Assembly (NCBI GenBank): GCA_017408535.1
Contig: JAFQUL010000104.1
Location: forward strand, 1 to 8,939
Direction of reading: 5' to 3'
Source of the DNA: Clostridia bacterium
GTDB lineage: Bacteria; Bacillota; Clostridia; Oscillospirales; CAG-272
DNA length: 8,939 nt
Shown: positions 5,042 through 8,939 of the stretch, in pieces
Layout of the letters: every line of letters begins with the position of its first letter
Numbering within the stretch: the first letter of the stretch is position 1
Notes under the pieces: model-generated
The model's input: only the letters and a program-made list of their open reading frames with translations
The model's database searches: none
What the model was told of the DNA's origin: nothing
Made by a program: the position numbers and the translations under genes

Positions 5042-6223
5042 ATGAATATAGCCCGGCATTTACCCGGTGCGAGCGGTACCCATTCTCTCCGCCGCAAGCT
5101 GTCAGAGCTTATTCGGGCAATACGCGAGTTCATTCTCGGAAATACCGTTGCGGTAATAGCCACCGTAGCGGCGGCGGTGACCTCGGTTATCGTTCCCCCT
5201 GATGCGGAATACCTTTCATATATAGATTTTAAGACTATTTCCTGCCTTTTTGCAACTTTGGCGGTCATCTGTGCTCTTCGTAACATCCGCTTCTTTACCT
5301 TTGTTGCAAGGAAGATCGTTTCTCTGACGGGAAATCTCAGGGCGGCCTCTATTGCGCTGGTATACATAACCTTTATCGGCTCAATGCTTATTGCCAACGA
5401 TATGGCACTGCTCACCTTCCTGCCTCTCGGCCACACCGTTATGAAGGAGACGGGACAGAGAAAATATACCGCATACGTTTTCGTGCTCCAGAATATTGCC
5501 GCTAACCTCGGCGGTATGCTGACCCCCTTCGGCAATCCTCAGAACCTTTTCCTCTATTCGAATTTTTCTATTCCCACCCTTGAGTTTATGGGAATAATGC
5601 TCCCCCACTTTCTTATCGCTATAGCTCTGGTGACGGTATGCGCCGCACTTCTGCCCGGCAAAAAGCTGACTCTGTCAGAGAACAGCAGCTCTTCTCTGCC
5701 GACCGGCAGAACGGTTATCTACGGGGTACTGTTCTTCCTTGCCATAGCCTCGGTTTTCAATGTGATTCCATACTACGCTGCGGCTGCGGTCATGGTGGCG
5801 GCATTTCTTATCCTTGACAGAGACGCTCTCGCTAAAGTGGACTATCCCCTGCTCATCACCTTCGTGATGTTCTTTATCTTTGCCGGAAATATGTCCCGCA
5901 TCGGTGCGGTGGAGATGCTGTTCTCCTATCTTCTTGAAAAAGGAACGATGGTCTTCTCCATCCTTTCCTGCCAGGTTATCAGCAACGTACCCTCTGCAAT
6001 TCTCCTCTCCCGCTTCACCGACAATTATTCCGCACTTCTTATAGGCGTAAATATCGGCGGTACGGGAACTCTTATCGCTTCTCTTGCCAGCCTGATTACC
6101 TTCAGAGAGTATACTAAAGAAAATCCCCACGGAGCCGGCAAATATATGCTGATCTTCACCGGTATGAATCTCCTCTTTTTAGCCGTTCTCACCGGTGCCG
6201 CTCTCCTTATGGGATACAGATAA
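5042..6223 (+). CDS. SLC13/CitMHS-type ion transporter permease
   Basis: The 393-residue polytopic protein has about ten or eleven membrane segments in two related halves. Ion-transporter superfamily signatures appear in each half: AND with FLPLG (118-130), GGMLTPFGNPQN (157-168), then SNVPSAILLS (314-323) and NIGGTGTLIASLASLI (337-352), plus a FFIFAGN block (277-283). These match the SLC13/CitMHS/ArsB/NhaD group, which moves organic or inorganic anions, or sodium and protons, across the cell membrane. The substrate cannot be read from sequence. A start at 4940 is possible in frame but lies before the promoter; ATG 5042 follows GGTGGAG at a good distance. A basic N-terminal stretch (17-28) precedes the first helix. 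It is monocistronic, flanked by its own promoter and terminator. No ars regulator or citrate-metabolism gene is nearby. Confidence 0.87.
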   Translation: MNIARHLPGASGTHSLRRKLSELIRAIREFILGNTVAVIATVAAAVTSVIVPPDAEYLSYIDFKTISCLFATLAVICALRNIRFFTFVARKIVSLTGNLRAASIALVYITFIGSMLIANDMALLTFLPLGHTVMKETGQRKYTAYVFVLQNIAANLGGMLTPFGNPQNLFLYSNFSIPTLEFMGIMLPHFLIAIALVTVCAALLPGKKLTLSENSSSSLPTGRTVIYGVLFFLAIASVFNVIPYYAAAAVMVAAFLILDRDALAKVDYPLLITFVMFFIFAGNMSRIGAVEMLFSYLLEKGTMVFSILSCQVISNVPSAILLSRFTDNYSALLIGVNIGGTGTLIASLASLITFREYTKENPHGAGKYMLIFTGMNLLFLAVLTGAALLMGYR

Positions 6224-6228
6224 AAAAC

Positions 6229-6260
6229 AGAAGTCCTTGTATCTAAAGGGCTTCTTTTTT
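6229..6260 (+). terminator. Intrinsic terminator of the transporter gene
   Basis: A 10-bp stem with one G-U pair (6229-6238 with 6246-6255) and a 7-base loop is followed by a T-tract ending at 6260. It begins 5 bases after the stop codon. Confidence 0.87.
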
Positions 6261-6289
6261 ATCATTTTTTATTTCTTCTGCCAAGCTTA

Positions 6290-6318
6290 TTGTAATCTGC
6301 CGGAATAATCTGTATAAT
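6290..6318 (+). promoter_or_regulatory. Promoter of the GH127 arabinofuranosidase gene
   Basis: -35 TTGTAA (6290-6295), 17-base spacer ending in CTG, consensus -10 TATAAT (6313-6318). The leader would be about 50 bases. I see no clear operator or cre-like site. Confidence 0.8.
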
Positions 6319-6374
6319 TGATTCGGTAGGTTGTATGATAAGACATGTAAGAGTTACAGGATCGGAGAAGTTCA

Positions 6375-8153
6375 ATGAAAAGTATAAGTTACCGTGACGT
6401 TGATATAAACGGCGGATTTTGGAAAAACAGGCAGGATATAAACCGGACCGTTACCGCAGGTGCAGTTTACGACCGGTTTTACGATACCGGAAGAATAGAT
6501 GCTTTTAATGTAAACTGGAAGGAAGGCAACCCTGACAAGCCACATATTTTCTGGGACTCGGACGTGGCAAAATGGATGGAGGGAGCTGCGGCGATCTTAA
6601 GCAAAGAGGATAACCCTGAGCTTGAGGAAAAAATTGAGTGGCTTATCGACAGAGTAGAAGAAAATCAGCTGCCTGACGGCTATTTCAATATTTTCTATAT
6701 CCTTTTCAAGAAGGATCAACGCTTTACCGTAAGAAGCGACCATGAGCTTTACTGCCTCGGTCATTTTATCGAGGCGGCGGTAGAGTATTGCCTGGTTACC
6801 GGCAGAGACAGATTTCTCCGTCTGATGGAAAAATACGTGGATCTTGTATACGATATCTTCTGTGTGAATAACAGCGCCGGCTTTACCACCCCGGGCCATG
6901 AGGAGATAGAGCTTGCACTTATGAAGCTTTACCGTGTCACGGGAAATAGAAAGCATCTCGAGCTTGCAATCTTCTTTATAGACAATCGCGGAAATAATAA
7001 CGGCGAAGCCCCCTCGCCCTATAACCAGTCGCATCTCCCGGTACGTGAGCAGTTTACCCCGGTAGGTCACGCTGTAAGGGCAGGATATCTTTACACCGCT
7101 ATGGCAGATGTGGCAATTGAGACCGGAGATGAAAAGCTACTCTATGCCTGTGAAAAGCTTTTTGAAAACATAACGGAAAAGCATATGTATGTCACCGGAG
7201 GTCTCGGGCAGACCCACGTAGATGAGGCCTTCTCCCTTGATTATTTTCTGCCGGGTGAAACGGCATACGCCGAGACCTGTGCATCTATCGCAATGGTATT
7301 TTTCTGCCAGAGAATGCTGGAGCTTACAGGCGACTCAAAATATGCCGATATGATCGAAAAGCAAATTTATAACGGTGCTCTCTCCGGTATTTCCCTTGAC
7401 GGCAAGAGCTTCTTCTACACAAATCCCCTCTCAATAGATCTTGATAACCGAATAAAAGACGGCAATTCATCCGGGGAGGACTGGTTCCCCGGAGAAGACC
7501 GTGTTGAAGTATTCAGCTGCTCCTGCTGTCCTCCCAACGTACTTCGATTTATAGCGACTATGGGCAGTAATATCTACGGACGTGAGGGGGACTGCTATTA
7601 CGTTAATCAATTTATCAGCAGTAAGACCGACCGCATCAGCATTACCACCGACTTCCCATCCGGCTCTGTTGTTAATATCAAAGCCGACGTGAAAGAGCTG
7701 CGTGTCAGAATCCCCGAGTGGTGTGACAAATTTGAGTGTAATAAGACCTATACCACAGAAAAGGGCTACGCCGTAATTACCGATACCGACGGCGAGATAA
7801 CGGTTAATCTTAATATGACCCCCGTTTTGCTTGAGGCAAACTCACTGGTCCTTGACTGTGCGGGTAAGGCGGCATTGACCTACGGTCCCGTCGTTTACTG
7901 TATTGAGGGTGTTGACCACGGCGAGAAGCTGTCTCAGCTTTATCTTGACGGCCGTCTCAAGGCGAATACGGAATATGACGAATATTTCGGTACCAGGGTG
8001 ATCACGGCAGACGGCTACAAAAAGATCAACCAAGGTCTTTACAGCAGATACAGCAGCAGTAATTACAAAGAGACCCGGCTGAAGTTCATTCCTTATTTCG
8101 GATTTGCCAACAGGGGACGAAGCGATATGCAGGTCTGGGTCAAGGTCAGATAA
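6375..8153 (+). CDS. GH127 family beta-L-arabinofuranosidase
   Basis: The 592-residue protein matches GH127 (former DUF1680), whose characterised member HypBA1 of Bifidobacterium longum removes beta-L-arabinofuranosyl units from plant hydroxyproline-linked arabinans. Motifs in order: NGGFWKNR (12-19), WDSDVAKWMEGAA (60-72), HELYC (123-127), GHEEIELAL (174-182), GHAVRA (231-236), DEAF (E284, matching acid/base E322), AETC (E300 and C302, matching E338 and C340) and SCCPPN (C384 and C385, matching nucleophile C417 and C418). The E-to-E and E-to-C spacings of 16 and 18 equal those of HypBA1. All zinc and catalytic residues are therefore present. There is no signal peptide, so it acts in the cytoplasm on imported oligosaccharides. 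GGAG stands 7 bases before the ATG. No transporter, GH121 or arabinose gene is adjacent. Somewhat shorter than HypBA1 (658). Confidence 0.93.
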   Translation: MKSISYRDVDINGGFWKNRQDINRTVTAGAVYDRFYDTGRIDAFNVNWKEGNPDKPHIFWDSDVAKWMEGAAAILSKEDNPELEEKIEWLIDRVEENQLPDGYFNIFYILFKKDQRFTVRSDHELYCLGHFIEAAVEYCLVTGRDRFLRLMEKYVDLVYDIFCVNNSAGFTTPGHEEIELALMKLYRVTGNRKHLELAIFFIDNRGNNNGEAPSPYNQSHLPVREQFTPVGHAVRAGYLYTAMADVAIETGDEKLLYACEKLFENITEKHMYVTGGLGQTHVDEAFSLDYFLPGETAYAETCASIAMVFFCQRMLELTGDSKYADMIEKQIYNGALSGISLDGKSFFYTNPLSIDLDNRIKDGNSSGEDWFPGEDRVEVFSCSCCPPNVLRFIATMGSNIYGREGDCYYVNQFISSKTDRISITTDFPSGSVVNIKADVKELRVRIPEWCDKFECNKTYTTEKGYAVITDTDGEITVNLNMTPVLLEANSLVLDCAGKAALTYGPVVYCIEGVDHGEKLSQLYLDGRLKANTEYDEYFGTRVITADGYKKINQGLYSRYSSSNYKETRLKFIPYFGFANRGRSDMQVWVKVR

Positions 8154-8171
8154 AGGCTATAGTAAAATAAC

Positions 8172-8202
8172 GGGGCTGTCACATTTTTACTGTGACAGCC
8201 CC
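8172..8202. terminator. Shared terminator hairpin between convergent genes
   Basis: A perfect 12-bp stem (8172-8183 with 8191-8202) with a 7-base loop lies between the GH127 stop (8153) and the stop of the minus-strand gene (8207). Both following tracts are only partly T-rich (TCGTTCATTT on plus, CGTTATTTTA on minus), so it probably serves both directions, with moderate strength. Confidence 0.72.
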
Positions 8203-8206
8203 TCGT

Positions 8207-8512
8207 TCATTTACCTTTTTTCTTTTTGATCTTTCCGGCGACAGCCCATACCATCCAGCCGATACCGGCGGCCAGTAAAAAACAGCCGCAGAAGATAGCA
8301 AGGACCATATATCCAAAGCCGTCCCACCCCTCTGACGATACAGCCATAACGCTGAGAGTCGCAGCAGAAGCAAAGGAAAGCACCGCCGGAATCAGACGGA
8401 GATAGCGATTCCTTACCTTAAAGCAAAGAATCAGTTGGATCAGCATAACGAAAAGCGAGCATATCAAAATAAACAGCTCTGTTTTTACGGCAAGACCGCC
8501 GATAGGGATCAT
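8207..8512 (-). CDS. Small three-helix membrane protein, unknown function
   Basis: The 101-residue protein has three hydrophobic segments (about 12-31, 39-58 and 66-93), a basic loop KVRNRYLR (32-39), an acidic-aromatic turn EGWDGFG (61-67) and a lysine-rich end KIKKKKGK. I recognise no named family. The ATG at 8512 follows GGAGG at 8 bases, and a near-consensus promoter lies at 8545-8572, so it is well expressed in principle. The order of helices, basic first loop, glycine-rich second loop and lysine tail repeats the design of the 99-residue protein at 4559-4858, though clear residue identity is low by eye. It ends at the shared hairpin converging with GH127. Confidence 0.8.
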   Translation of the reverse strand: MIPIGGLAVKTELFILICSLFVMLIQLILCFKVRNRYLRLIPAVLSFASAATLSVMAVSSEGWDGFGYMVLAIFCGCFLLAAGIGWMVWAVAGKIKKKKGK

Positions 8513-8544
8513 AAGACTAACCTCCGTTATGTATTTTCATTTTT

Positions 8545-8572
8545 ATTATACGTATCGCAAATTTTTTGTCAA
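8545..8572 (-). promoter_or_regulatory. Promoter of the small membrane protein gene
   Basis: Minus strand: consensus -35 TTGACA (8567-8572), 16-base spacer, consensus -10 TATAAT (8545-8550). The -35 hexamer is also the outer end of the large inverted repeat at 8566-8621. Confidence 0.88.
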
Positions 8573-8621
8573 GAAAAAAGGACGAGGAATTGTTAAATTC
8601 TTCGTCCTTTTTTCTTGACAA
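8566..8621 (-). terminator. Terminator of the TPR gene: 26-bp inverted repeat, bidirectional form
   Basis: Bases 8566-8591 pair with 8596-8621, interrupted only by one G-U pair, around a 4-base loop. The GC core (GGACGA and its partner) is flanked by A6/T6 tracts, the classic bidirectional terminator design. It lies 32 bases after the stop of the minus-strand TPR gene. Its left outer end provides the -35 box of the next promoter. No plus-strand gene precedes it. Confidence 0.85.
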
Positions 8622-8653
8622 GCAGTGACTTAGTTTAAGACAACAAAGCCATA

Positions 8654-8939
8654 CTACCTTAAATTTTCGATTTCTCTTTTTGCCCAATCTACACACTCAC
8701 TGTCTTTTATACCATAGTCATCGGCAAGAGCTTTTATAATATTCTCCCACATTTGAATCGCCTTTTCCTTCATACCAATGTTGGTATATAAAAACGCCTG
8801 TGCATACAGAGGATCCATTTCCTTAGGAGAAGAAGCAACTTCATAGGACTGCTGATATAATTTCAATGCAGTTTCTGTATCATTGATTTTGTTGCATCTT
8901 TCTGCAATTTCAAAAAGAAGATGGCTGTCATTATAATTG
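8654..8939 (-). CDS. TPR-like protein, 3' part only (gene continues past the right edge)
   Basis: An open frame of 94 residues runs from the window edge to the stop at 8654. I do not accept TTG at 8866 as the start, because the frame stays open for a further 24 codons to the edge with no start or ribosome binding site that suits better. Two helix pairs typical of tetratricopeptide repeats are visible, TETALKLYQQSYEVA (21-35) and LYAQAFLYTNIGMKEKAIQMW (44-64), with alternating small and bulky residues. The C-terminal part is polar and charged. TPR proteins bind other proteins; no specific partner or family can be named. Base composition is AT-rich like the SUKH gene and unlike GH127 next to it. 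Confidence 0.7.
   Translation of the reverse strand, partial: NYNDSHLLFEIAERCNKINDTETALKLYQQSYEVASSPKEMDPLYAQAFLYTNIGMKEKAIQMWENIIKALADDYGIKDSECVDWAKREIENLR

Noticed and set aside
5675..6130. Long minus-strand frame inside the transporter gene
   Set aside because: It is a shadow of the real gene; the translation is polar and low in coherent structure, and no start signal precedes it.
8864..8866. TTG as the start codon of the gene ending at 8654
   Set aside because: The frame stays open for another 24 codons to the window edge and the TPR-like helix begins before this point, so the TTG is internal.

Overview
This window looks like a chromosomal segment of a low-to-middle-GC Gram-positive bacterium, most likely a Clostridia-class Bacillota (Oscillospirales/Ruminococcus-like). 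The grounds are the strong AGGAGG-type ribosome binding sites, compact sigma-A promoters with 16-17 bp spacers, intrinsic terminators after nearly every unit, and protein families typical of that group. The taxonomic placement is an inference. Almost every gene has its own recognisable promoter and terminator, so the region reads as a row of short, independent housekeeping or accessory units rather than one large operon.

Left part, 1-1200. A two-gene tRNA unit on the minus strand is transcribed from a near-consensus promoter (302-330) through tRNA-Leu(UAA) (166-254) and an initiator-type tRNA-fMet(CAU) (68-145) to a strong terminator (11-39). The initiator tRNA gene carries one extra base in its T-stem. 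Upstream lies a minus-strand hemolysin III/PAQR (TrhA-like) membrane protein. It diverges from a plus-strand 1-acylglycerol-3-phosphate acyltransferase (PlsC-like), and back-to-back promoters sit between them.

Middle, 1900-4900. After the plsC terminator there is an AT-richer islet holding a lone SUKH (SMI1/KNR4) immunity-type gene, with no toxin visible next to it. A YugP-type zinc metallopeptidase on the minus strand diverges from a plus-strand pair: a DUF2156/GNAT-fold protein related to the catalytic domain of phosphatidylglycerol lysyltransferase, and a 99-residue three-helix membrane protein. Hairpins cluster between the SUKH and peptidase genes; one is a plus-oriented terminator with no known gene to terminate.

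Right part, 4900-8939. Two monocistronic plus-strand genes follow: an SLC13/CitMHS-type ion transporter, and a cytoplasmic GH127 beta-L-arabinofuranosidase with all catalytic and zinc residues present. Then come a minus-strand 101-residue three-helix membrane protein and the 3' part of a TPR gene that leaves the window at its right edge. The terminator of the TPR gene is a 26-bp inverted repeat that contains the -35 box of the following gene's promoter.

Several proteins act at the membrane: the PAQR protein, PlsC, the DUF2156 protein, YugP, the transporter and two small proteins. PAQR, PlsC and DUF2156 proteins are linked in general to membrane lipid state, but the sequence does not prove they work together. 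I found no CRISPR array, insertion sequence, prophage, rRNA or convincing riboswitch, and no clear new multi-gene system. The best second-look items are the T-stem insertion in the initiator tRNA, the orphan plus-strand terminator, the terminator/promoter fusion, the two look-alike small membrane proteins and the SUKH islet.
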